Assembly: GCA_028284585.1 (NCBI GenBank) | Contig: JANQRK010000029.1 | Span: forward strand, 1-64,000 | Source of the DNA: Chromatiales bacterium | Lineage (GTDB): Bacteria; Pseudomonadota; Gammaproteobacteria; Chromatiales; Chromatiaceae | Reading direction: 5' to 3' | Length of the DNA: 64,000 nt | Shown: positions 57,926-64,000 of the stretch, one piece after another | How the letters are laid out: the number at the start of each line of letters is the position of its first letter | Numbering within the stretch: the stretch's first letter is position 1 | Position numbers and translations under genes: made by a program | The notes under the pieces: generated by a model | Databases searched by the model: none | What the model was told of the DNA's origin: nothing | What the model saw: the letters and a program-made list of their open reading frames with translations, nothing else

Positions 57926-59173
57926 TTAATCGTCGGGTTGATCGGTGAACAGTTCGAGAGTTTCGAATCCGAGCGCCGAACTGGCTGCGTAGGCCTCGGT
58001 GATTTCCGCTACATTCGGTCCATCGGCACTGTCGGTCGGCCAATGGTTGCGCTCGATATCCAGCACGAATTTGAGTAACTCGCCATAGATGCCTGCGTGG
58101 TTGATGATCGCTTGTTTGATTTCATCGCCTAAGGGGAGGTCTTGCAAAAGCGCATCGATCGGCCGCGCCAGCAAGGCGTCGAGGATCGACAGCAGGCCCA
58201 CGGTATACGCGATTTGCGGATCTCCGCGGCCATTCCGGTGCGCGAAAGTTTCACACAAGCTGGCACGCATGATGCCCATGTTCAGCAGTTCCATGGGGCG
58301 TCCCTCGAGCCCAGCCATCGCGAATAGGCTGGCCCAGGCGCGAATCCGTTGCAGCCCCATCAAGACCACGGCGCGCTGGATCGAATCGATTTTGCTGCGC
58401 ATGCCGAATGCTGCCGAATTGACATAGCGCAGGATCTTGAATGACAAACTAGCATCCTGGCTCACCAAATGGACCACTTCTTCGATCGGGACCGCGGGGT
58501 CGTTCAGCCGGGCCAGCAGGCGCATCAGCATGGTGGTGTTTTCGGGCAGGCGATCGGACTGCACCAGCTTGGGCCGAGCGAAGAAATAACCTTGGAACAG
58601 ATCGAACCCCATTGCCGCGAGTTGTTCGAACTGCTCTGCAGTCTCGACCTTTTCTGCAAGTAAACGCACGCCGGTAGCCTTGAGCTCTGGCATGCGCTGG
58701 ACTAACTGGTCGAGGCCATCCGGCTCAATCTCTACTTTGATGTAGTCGACCAGGGGCAGAATCGGGGCGAGCTGAGGCTGAAACTGGTAATCGTCCATTG
58801 CCAATGCGAAACCCTGGTCGCGCTTTGCGGCAATTCCCTTGAGTAGGGCGGCGTCGACTGTGACATCCTCTAGAACTTCTAAGACGACATTCTCGGACGA
58901 AAACGGGAGTGTCGGCATGTCGACGAAGAAGTGCCGGGTCATGTTGATGAAGGCCTTGTGGCGGCCAATGATGCGCTCCAGTCCGATCTCCAGGAACGCG
59001 TTCAACAGGGTTACCGACGAGGCGTGGTCGCCGTCGGTCATGCTGTTGTGGCCGTTGACGTCCCGGTACAGCAACTCGTAGGCGTAGACGTTGAGGTCGC
59101 GATCGAAGATGGGCTGGCGGCCTACCTGGATGGTATCCAAAGGCGCTGCAGCGGTCGGGCTTGGGGCTGGCAT
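57926..59173 (-). CDS. EAL-HDOD domain signalling protein
   Basis: A 415-residue protein with an N-terminal EAL-like domain (about 14-205) and a C-terminal HDOD domain (about 206-390; LARLNDPAVPIEEVVHLVSQDASLSFKILRYVNSAAF). The EAL signature is YELLYR, and the DDFGTG loop is replaced by MDDYQFQ, though INMT, LEVLED, KVEI, EKVET and QGYFF remain. This suggests c-di-GMP sensing or no hydrolysis rather than a robust phosphodiesterase, as for YuxH/CdgJ-type proteins. The ATG at 59173 has AGGATC upstream. It converges on hyuA. Confidence 0.9.
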   Translation of the reverse strand: MPAPSPTAAAPLDTIQVGRQPIFDRDLNVYAYELLYRDVNGHNSMTDGDHASSVTLLNAFLEIGLERIIGRHKAFINMTRHFFVDMPTLPFSSENVVLEVLEDVTVDAALLKGIAAKRDQGFALAMDDYQFQPQLAPILPLVDYIKVEIEPDGLDQLVQRMPELKATGVRLLAEKVETAEQFEQLAAMGFDLFQGYFFARPKLVQSDRLPENTTMLMRLLARLNDPAVPIEEVVHLVSQDASLSFKILRYVNSAAFGMRSKIDSIQRAVVLMGLQRIRAWASLFAMAGLEGRPMELLNMGIMRASLCETFAHRNGRGDPQIAYTVGLLSILDALLARPIDALLQDLPLGDEIKQAIINHAGIYGELLKFVLDIERNHWPTDSADGPNVAEITEAYAASSALGFETLELFTDQPDD

Positions 59174-59359
59174 TGATCCTGTGGCCGAATCCGGTCTGGT
59201 ATGCTTCCAGGGGTAGCGGCCCCAAGGCCTACCGCTTGAGGCAATTGGCCGCGCAGCTGCGGGAGGTGTCGGGATTTTGTCGTATCCCAAGCTACCCCCC
59301 GACGAGATACCGTATCTAATTGAGAATCCGTCTGACCAATACGCGCTTCGGAGGCATAT

Positions 59360-60538
59360 GTGACTACTGGATTGCTCGATCTCGCATGGTGGCAGCTAAT
59401 GCTACTGGTGCTTGCATTGACCCACGTGACCATTGTTTCGGTTACCGTCTACCTGCACCGTTGCCAGGCGCATCGTGCGCTCGATCTGCATCCGTTGGCG
59501 GCACATTTTTTCCGTTTCTGGCTATGGCTGACGACTGGGATGGTCACCCGCGAATGGGTGGCGATACACCGCCGTCACCACGCGCGCTGTGAAACACCGG
59601 ATGACCCTCACAGCCCGCAGATCCTTGGGCTGCGTAAGGTGCTTTGGGAAGGGGCCGAACTGTATCGTGACGCGATTCGGCATAAAGACCTGGTGGCGCG
59701 TTATGCACATGGAACGCCAGATGATTGGATCGAACATCAAGTGTATCGCCGTTTCAACCTGGTCGGCGTCTCGCTGATGCTGGTGATCAATTTTGTGCTG
59801 TTTGGCATACCTGGCATTGCCGTTTGGGCAGTGCAGATGGCCTGGATTCCCTTTTTCGCTGCCGGAGTCATCAATGGCATAGGCCACTATTGGGGTTATC
59901 GCAATTTCCAGTCGCCGGACGCGGCAACCAATATCCTGCCTTGGGGCCTGCTGATTGGTGGCGAGGAACTGCACAATAATCATCACGCCTTCCCCAGTTC
60001 GGCCAAGCTGTCGGCACGCTGGTGGGAACTCGATATGGGCTGGATGTATATACGTCTATTGGCGCTGTTTCGTTTGGCCCGGGTGCGCCGCGTCGCCCGC
60101 AAGCCGTCGCTCGATCGACACAAGTGCGTGATTGATATGGATACGGTGAAGACGGTGATTACTCATCGTATGCACGTGCTGGCCAGCTATGCGCGTGAGG
60201 TCATCAAACCGGTTGCCTATGCCGAACTCTGTAGTGCCGAGCGACGCAGCCGTCCGCTCGCGCGACAAGCGCGTCGTCTCTTGAATCGCGAGGAGTCCAC
60301 TCTGGACGCGCCGAGTCGCGCTCGGCTCGAAGGGATCTTGCAGCGCAGCCAAGTGCTGGCTACCGTGCACCGCTCTCGTCAACAGCTTCAGCAGGTTTGG
60401 GGGCGTACGGCATCCAGTCAGGAGGCTCTGCTAGCGGCTTTGCAGCAATGGTGTCGTGATGCGGAAGGAAGCGGTATCAAGGCGCTTCAGGATTTTGCCC
60501 GTAAACTGAGTAGCTATGCCCCGGCAACCGTTGGCTGA
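59360..60538 (+). CDS. Membrane fatty acid desaturase (delta-9 type)
   Basis: Introduces a double bond into acyl chains with O2 at a di-iron site. The 392-residue protein has the three histidine boxes HRCQAH (about 33-38), HRRHH (about 70-74) and HNNHH (about 205-209), and four helices. It carries a C-terminal extension of roughly 150 residues, basic and helical, beyond the desaturase core, like the longer pseudomonad DesA-type proteins. The GTG at 59360 has GGAGG six bases upstream. Confidence 0.92.
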   Translation: MTTGLLDLAWWQLMLLVLALTHVTIVSVTVYLHRCQAHRALDLHPLAAHFFRFWLWLTTGMVTREWVAIHRRHHARCETPDDPHSPQILGLRKVLWEGAELYRDAIRHKDLVARYAHGTPDDWIEHQVYRRFNLVGVSLMLVINFVLFGIPGIAVWAVQMAWIPFFAAGVINGIGHYWGYRNFQSPDAATNILPWGLLIGGEELHNNHHAFPSSAKLSARWWELDMGWMYIRLLALFRLARVRRVARKPSLDRHKCVIDMDTVKTVITHRMHVLASYAREVIKPVAYAELCSAERRSRPLARQARRLLNREESTLDAPSRARLEGILQRSQVLATVHRSRQQLQQVWGRTASSQEALLAALQQWCRDAEGSGIKALQDFARKLSSYAPATVG

Positions 60539-60564
60539 GTTGAACAGAAAGGCGAATTAAAAAA

Positions 60565-60587
60565 ACCGCCGGCTGGCGGTGTTTTTT
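60565..60587. terminator. Bidirectional terminator between the desaturase gene and rpmG
   Basis: Stem ACCGCC/GGCGGT with loop GGCT, preceded by an A-run and followed by GTTTTTT. It lies in the 59-bp gap between convergent genes, so it can serve both strands. Confidence 0.9.
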
Positions 60588-60597
60588 GGTCCGGCGG

Positions 60598-60765
60598 TCA
60601 TTTAATCTTGCCTTCCTTGTACATCACATGCTTACGCACGACCGGGTCGTACTTTCTAATTTCCATCTTACCGGTCATCGTCTTCTTGTTTTTGGACGTG
60701 GTGTAGAAGTGGCCGGTCCCCGCACTGGAGTTTAGACGAATCTTCTCGCGAACAGCTTTCGCCAT
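60598..60765 (-). CDS. rpmG: 50S ribosomal protein L33
   Basis: A 55-residue ribosomal protein translated from the minus strand: [20 protein letters not shown], then [20 protein letters not shown] and [15 protein letters not shown]. It has no zinc-binding cysteines, so it is the C-minus form used under zinc limitation in some species, though here it may be the only copy. It follows rpmB by 15 bp, the standard rpmB-rpmG pair. Confidence 0.97.
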   Translation of the reverse strand: MAKAVREKIRLNSSAGTGHFYTTSKNKKTMTGKMEIRKYDPVVRKHVMYKEGKIK

Positions 60766-60780
60766 GGCTGCCTGGCTCCT

Positions 60781-61017
60781 TTAGATTTTTTCGCCGCGCG
60801 CACGCAGCTCAGTGAGCACTGTGTCAATGCCCTTTTTGTCGATCACGCGCATACCGGCCGCGGACACCCGCAGGCGCACGAAGCGCTGCTCGCTCTCGAC
60901 CCAGAAACGGTGGTAGTGCAGATTAGGCAGGAACCGCCGACGGGTCTTGCGATGTGAATGCGACACATTGTTCCCGGTGACGGGCCGTTTGCCGGTGACT
61001 TGGCAGACTTTAGACAT
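60781..61017 (-). CDS. rpmB: 50S ribosomal protein L28
   Basis: A 78-residue protein beginning [21 protein letters not shown] with [22 protein letters not shown] and ending in the basic [12 protein letters not shown]. The ATG at 61017 is the family start and has GAGG upstream within a TGAGGCCTCA palindrome. The reading frame stays open for another 360 bp upstream, but the extra residues are not L28-like. Confidence 0.97.
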   Translation of the reverse strand: MSKVCQVTGKRPVTGNNVSHSHRKTRRRFLPNLHYHRFWVESEQRFVRLRVSAAGMRVIDKKGIDTVLTELRARGEKI

Positions 61018-61225
61018 CGCTGAGGCCTCATTTACGTGACTGACGCTCCAAACTTGGCCCAAATGGGCCAAGCCGAGAAGCGCGCAGTTTATACCGGAGA
61101 TCTCAAGGACGGTCAAGCCAAGGACAGGCTCGGCGGGCGCTTTCTCGGTCATGCGCGGATCACCTAACACGGCGACTCGTGCGCCAGCCGGGGAATAGCG
61201 TTTGTTGCCCTCGACGTCCCAGGTG
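61018..61225. other. Leader region upstream of rpmB with a strong dyad
   Basis: These 208 bp between rpmB and the small upstream gene hold no supported gene. The minus-strand frame is open throughout and joins rpmB in frame. It contains the perfect dyad at 61053-61072 and the palindrome TGAGGCCTCA at 61021-61030 around the L28 ribosome-binding site. Likely a 5' leader that may be structured. Confidence 0.5.
61053..61072. promoter_or_regulatory. Perfect 9-bp dyad in the rpmB leader
   Basis: CTTGGCCCA and TGGGCCAAG flank a two-base centre, 36 bp before the rpmB start. On the minus strand it is followed by TTT, so it could be a weak attenuator or a protein-binding dyad; ribosomal operons are often regulated by leader structures. 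Confidence 0.55.
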
Positions 61226-61453
61226 TCACCCGCCGTGACGATTAAGCTCATCGCTGAATTCGTACCGAACCGGATCACCATCGATATGACTATCTTTAAA
61301 ATAACTGTCCAAGTAGCGGATTGAATCGTCCAGATCACCGGTCTCCTCGCGCGTAGCAATGAGGTGACGCTGGCGCCCAACCCCGTCGTCGGTCGCCCAA
61401 TTCTGGCGGTCGTCGTTGAAACGGGTTGCGAAATGTTCAGCGATCGTGGTCAT
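61226..61453 (-). CDS. Small acidic protein of unknown function
   Basis: A 75-residue open frame ([20 protein letters not shown], later [25 protein letters not shown] and [14 protein letters not shown]). A good GAAGGA lies about 10 nt before the ATG. I do not recognise the family. It is acidic, soluble and without signal or membrane segments. Its base composition is more AT-rich than its neighbours, and it interrupts the widely conserved radC-rpmB adjacency, which suggests later arrival. It may be truncated: the next frame continues with coding-like composition, so a frameshifted longer protein is possible. Confidence 0.55.
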   Translation of the reverse strand: MTTIAEHFATRFNDDRQNWATDDGVGRQRHLIATREETGDLDDSIRYLDSYFKDSHIDGDPVRYEFSDELNRHGG

Positions 61454-61496
61454 AGCGCTTTTCCTTCTATTTAAGTTCTGAGGACATTGTTTTCGC

Positions 61497-62171
61497 TCAG
61501 ATCAGGCCGTGTTCCGCCAGAGAGTAGCAATTCGGATCACCCACGATCACGTGATCGAGAACCCGGATATCGACCAGTGCGAGGGCGTCGCGCAGTCGCT
61601 CGGTGATGCGCCGGTCGGCCTGACTCGGCTCCGCCACACCAGAGGGGTGGTTGTGGCTGAGGATTACCGCTGCCGCGTTATGCGTCAGGGCGCGCCGCAC
61701 GATCTCTCGCGGGTAGACATTGGCGCCATCGATGGTGCCGCGAAACAGTTCCTCGAACGCCAACACACGATGCCGGGTGTCCAGAAAAATGACCGCGAAT
61801 ACCTCATAGGGGTAGTCGCGCAGTCGGGCCCGCAAGAAACGCTGGGTTTGCTCCGGGTTCTGTAGGGGTATAGCGCGCACCAACTGCTCATTCAGGTGAC
61901 GCCGTCCCATCTCAAGGGCCGCTTGCAGCTGGGCGAATTTGGCCAAGCCAAGTCCTGGCACGGCGCAGAACTGATCGCGATCGGCTGCCAGTAGCTCGCG
62001 CAGGTTGCCGAACCGGCCCAGTGATTCCCGGGCGAGATCGACAGCGCTCTTGCCGCTGACACCAGTGCGTAAGAAAATCGCTAGGAGTTCGGCATCGCTG
62101 AGGCCTTGGGCGCCTTGTTCGAGCAGGCGTTCGCGAGGTCTTTCCGTTGCTGGCCAGTCCTTGATTGTCAT
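61497..62171 (-). CDS. radC: RadC family JAB/MPN-domain protein
   Basis: A 224-residue protein with an N-terminal helix-hairpin-helix part ([35 protein letters not shown], later [17 protein letters not shown]) and the C-terminal JAMM metal motif HNHPSG with downstream Asp ([15 protein letters not shown]). Role is unclear; earlier DNA-repair claims were not upheld. A strong GGGAGGAAG precedes the ATG at 62171. It is divergent from coaBC. Confidence 0.95.
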   Translation of the reverse strand: MTIKDWPATERPRERLLEQGAQGLSDAELLAIFLRTGVSGKSAVDLARESLGRFGNLRELLAADRDQFCAVPGLGLAKFAQLQAALEMGRRHLNEQLVRAIPLQNPEQTQRFLRARLRDYPYEVFAVIFLDTRHRVLAFEELFRGTIDGANVYPREIVRRALTHNAAAVILSHNHPSGVAEPSQADRRITERLRDALALVDIRVLDHVIVGDPNCYSLAEHGLI

Positions 62172-62303
62172 CTTGTCACTTCCTCCCTGAAGTAAACGCA
62201 AGCTAACCGATCTGCCCTTGTGACGCAAAGGCCGCTTTGCCAGCCGGGTTCGGTCGGTTACTCTATTGCTAAACCCCGCTCAGCAGTAGGAAAAATTGCG
62301 TTT

Positions 62304-63524
62304 ATGCAGCCATCGGGTGGACGTCGTGTGGTGCTTGGTATCACGGCCGGTATCGCCGCCTTCAAGGCTGCCGAACTGGCACGGTTACTGGTAAGAGACG
62401 GTGCCGACGTCCAGGTCGTGATGACGCGCTCAGCGGGGCAGTTCATCGGTCCGATGACCTTGCAGGCTATCACCGGTCGACCGGTACGCGATGCCCTGTT
62501 CGATCCGGTGCACGAGGCTGCGATGGGGCATATCGAATTGGCCCGTTGGGCGGATGTGATCCTGGTTGCGCCGGCGACTGCCGATTTTATCGCCCGGATT
62601 GCGATCGGTATGGCAGATGACCTGTTGTCGACTCTGTGCCTGGCGAGCGGGGCGCCGCTGCTGTTGGCGCCGGCAATGAATCAGGCTATGTGGGGACATC
62701 CGGCGACCCAGGCCAATGTTGCGGCACTTGTGGAGCGTGGCGCGACTTTACTCGGGCCTGATGACGGTGATCAGGCCTGTGGTGATACCGGGCCGGGGAG
62801 GATGCGAGAGCCGGCCGCGCTGCTTGGTGATTTGCAGGCTAGTCTGGTCGGGGCGCGTTTTGCAGGTAGGCGCGTGATCGTGACAGCAGGCCCGACCCAA
62901 GAGCCACTGGATCCGGTGCGTTTTCTCGGCAACCGCAGCTCTGGAAAGATGGGCTTCGCGTTGGCGGCGGCCCTGACCGCGCAGGGCGCCGAAGTGGTCC
63001 TGATCAGTGGGCCTGTGGCGCTGCCTACCCCGCGAGGTGTGGAGCGGATCGACGTTGAAAGTGCATTGCAGATGCGTGATGCGGTGTTGGCTGAATTACC
63101 CGAAGCGGTGCTATTCATTGCCTGTGCTGCGGTGGCGGACTACCGTCCGTTGGAAGTCGCAGCGCACAAGATCAAAAAGGAGGGCACCAGCAGCCTCAAG
63201 CTAGAGTTGGTGCGTAACCCAGATATCTTGGCGGAGGTGTCTGCACGGGCGGAGCGCCCGTTTTGTGTGGGTTTCGCTGCGGAGACCGATGATTTGGAGG
63301 CTGCCGCAGAGTCCAAGATGCGAACTAAGGGCCTGGATATGATTGCCGCTAACCAAGTCAGTGTTTCGCGTGGATTCGGTACGGATGACAATGCCTTACT
63401 GGTTATCTGGAACGACGGTCGGGTGGCCTTGGCCAACCAACCGAAGACGCAGCTTGCTGTGCAACTCGTTGACCTCATCGCGGATCGTTTCGATGCACAG
63501 GCTGCAACTAAAAATTCTGGATAA
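62304..63524 (+). CDS. coaBC: Bifunctional phosphopantothenoylcysteine decarboxylase/synthetase
   Basis: Makes 4'-phosphopantetheine from phosphopantothenate and cysteine. The 406-residue protein has the flavin decarboxylase half ([43 protein letters not shown] with the catalytic His, [20 protein letters not shown] with the reactive Cys) and the synthetase half ([38 protein letters not shown]). The ATG at 62304 is chosen because the fold starts right after it. dut overlaps the 3' end by 32 nt. Confidence 0.96.
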   Translation: MQPSGGRRVVLGITAGIAAFKAAELARLLVRDGADVQVVMTRSAGQFIGPMTLQAITGRPVRDALFDPVHEAAMGHIELARWADVILVAPATADFIARIAIGMADDLLSTLCLASGAPLLLAPAMNQAMWGHPATQANVAALVERGATLLGPDDGDQACGDTGPGRMREPAALLGDLQASLVGARFAGRRVIVTAGPTQEPLDPVRFLGNRSSGKMGFALAAALTAQGAEVVLISGPVALPTPRGVERIDVESALQMRDAVLAELPEAVLFIACAAVADYRPLEVAAHKIKKEGTSSLKLELVRNPDILAEVSARAERPFCVGFAAETDDLEAAAESKMRTKGLDMIAANQVSVSRGFGTDDNALLVIWNDGRVALANQPKTQLAVQLVDLIADRFDAQAATKNSG

Positions 63525-63948
63525 TCGGCTGGGCGATGGATTTCCATTGCCTGACTATGCGACCGATGGTTCGGCCGGCATGGATCTACGCGCGATGCTC
63601 GATGCCCCGCTTGAACTCGCGCCTGGCCAGACCGAGCTGATTCCAACCGGTCTCGCGATCTATATCGCGGATCCTGCACTGGCAGCGGTGATCCTGCCGC
63701 GTTCCGGGCTGGGCCATAAGCACGGTATTGTTTTGGGTAACCTGGTTGGACTGATCGACTCCGATTACCAGGGCCAATTGTTCGTGTCCTGCTGGAATCG
63801 TGGCGCAGCGAACTTTCGAATCGAGGTCGGCGAGCGCATCGCGCAATTGGTCTTGGTTCCGGTGGTTCGTGCCGTCTTCGAGCAGGTCGAAGAATTCGAC
63901 CATAGTGACCGCGGCTCGGGCGGATTCGGTCATTCAGGACGACATTAG
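63493..63948 (+). CDS. dut: Deoxyuridine 5'-triphosphate nucleotidohydrolase
   Basis: Hydrolyses dUTP to dUMP, keeping uracil out of DNA and supplying thymidylate precursor. The 151-residue trimeric enzyme has its five motifs: [35 protein letters not shown] with the catalytic Asp, [12 protein letters not shown] and [10 protein letters not shown]. It overlaps coaBC by 32 nt, a tight linkage common in gammaproteobacteria. Confidence 0.96.
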   Translation: MHRLQLKILDNRLGDGFPLPDYATDGSAGMDLRAMLDAPLELAPGQTELIPTGLAIYIADPALAAVILPRSGLGHKHGIVLGNLVGLIDSDYQGQLFVSCWNRGAANFRIEVGERIAQLVLVPVVRAVFEQVEEFDHSDRGSGGFGHSGRH

Positions 63949-63955
63949 GGAACCA

Positions 63956-64000
63956 GTGCGTCTTTTTAAGAAGAAAACCGATGCAGAGGAGGAGCAGAAG
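63956..64000 (+). CDS. Start of an unidentified gene (cut by window end)
   Basis: Fifteen codons are visible from GTG 63956, encoding a basic then acidic leader (RLFKKKTDAEEEQK), with TTAGGGA upstream. It begins 7 bp after dut. In related genomes dut is often followed by a phosphomannomutase/phosphoglucomutase (algC) with an N-terminal membrane extension, but nothing in these few residues proves that. Confidence 0.5.
   Translation, partial: MRLFKKKTDAEEEQK

Noticed and set aside
60781-61380. L28 with a 121-residue N-terminal extension
   Set aside because: L28 proteins start at MSKVCQVTG; the extension overlaps the small acidic gene and has no similarity, so only the frame is open.

Overview
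This 64 kb window is a dense, moderately high-GC chromosomal segment of a gammaproteobacterium, most likely a member or relative of the Chromatiales. The argument is gene order, not a database search: yicC-gmk-rpoZ-spoT, mpl-ubiX, thiD-thiE-hemL, argC-DUF6776-bactofilin-erpA, bioF-bioH-bioC-bioD, a full heme-copper oxidase locus followed by ccoI-ccoS, rpoH-ftsX-ftsE-ftsY, rsmD-coaD-ferredoxin, and rpmG-rpmB-radC-coaBC-dut. Almost everything is housekeeping. I saw no rRNA, tRNA, CRISPR, prophage or intact transposase.

Layout. 0-2.6 kb: biotin carboxylase (accC, without accB) between two copies of a roughly 270-bp miniature inverted-repeat element, then a beta-hydroxyacid dehydrogenase. 2.9-10.6 kb: a minus-strand operon of Ser/Thr kinase, PP2C phosphatase, rph and rdgB, facing a plus-strand run of yicC, gmk, rpoZ and spoT. 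10.6-19.9 kb: rnd, mpl, ubiX, a LON-domain protein, dedA, the overlapping thiD-thiE-hemL operon, rubredoxin, a DUF5063 protein and an unusual A-type Fe-S protein. 19.9-26.3 kb: a large membrane/TPR protein, hemJ, a DUF4126 protein, then argC to erpA. 26.5-30.3 kb: a third copy of the miniature element abutting bioF-H-C-D. 31-41.9 kb: a caa3-type cytochrome c oxidase locus with heme A synthesis (ctaA, ctaB), assembly factors (ctaG, SURF1, Sco-like) and the copper-ATPase/CcoS pair. 41.9-45.7 kb: rpoH with two CIRCE operators, then ftsX-ftsE-ftsY. 45.9-52.6 kb: an M16 peptidase pair, rsmD, coaD, ferredoxin, gamma-glutamyltransferase and mutM. 52.6-55.9 kb: a Gld-type ABC exporter. 55.9-60.5 kb: a lone hydantoinase-A-type protein, an EAL-HDOD protein and a fatty acid desaturase. 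60.6-64 kb: rpmG, rpmB, a small unknown gene, radC, coaBC, dut, and the first 15 codons of a further gene.

How the parts work together. Several genes supply linked cofactors: biotin (bioFHCD, used by acetyl-CoA carboxylase through AccC/AccB), thiamine, tetrapyrrole (hemL, hemJ) feeding heme A (ctaA, ctaB), CoA (coaD, coaBC) and Fe-S clusters (erpA and relatives). The oxidase locus carries the subunits plus most of the assembly factors for an aerobic terminal oxidase.

The strongest non-routine observations are: (i) two tandem CIRCE/HrcA operators directly upstream of rpoH, one overlapping a candidate promoter; (ii) a miniature element that sits exactly between the dehydrogenase stop codon and the accC start, with another copy presenting the same end to bioF; (iii) a row of four hairpins inside the cox operon; (iv) an intrinsic-terminator-shaped hairpin inside the signal-peptide codons of ggt. 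Coordinates were counted by hand from the sequence. Family assignments are recognition of motifs and were not verified by search.
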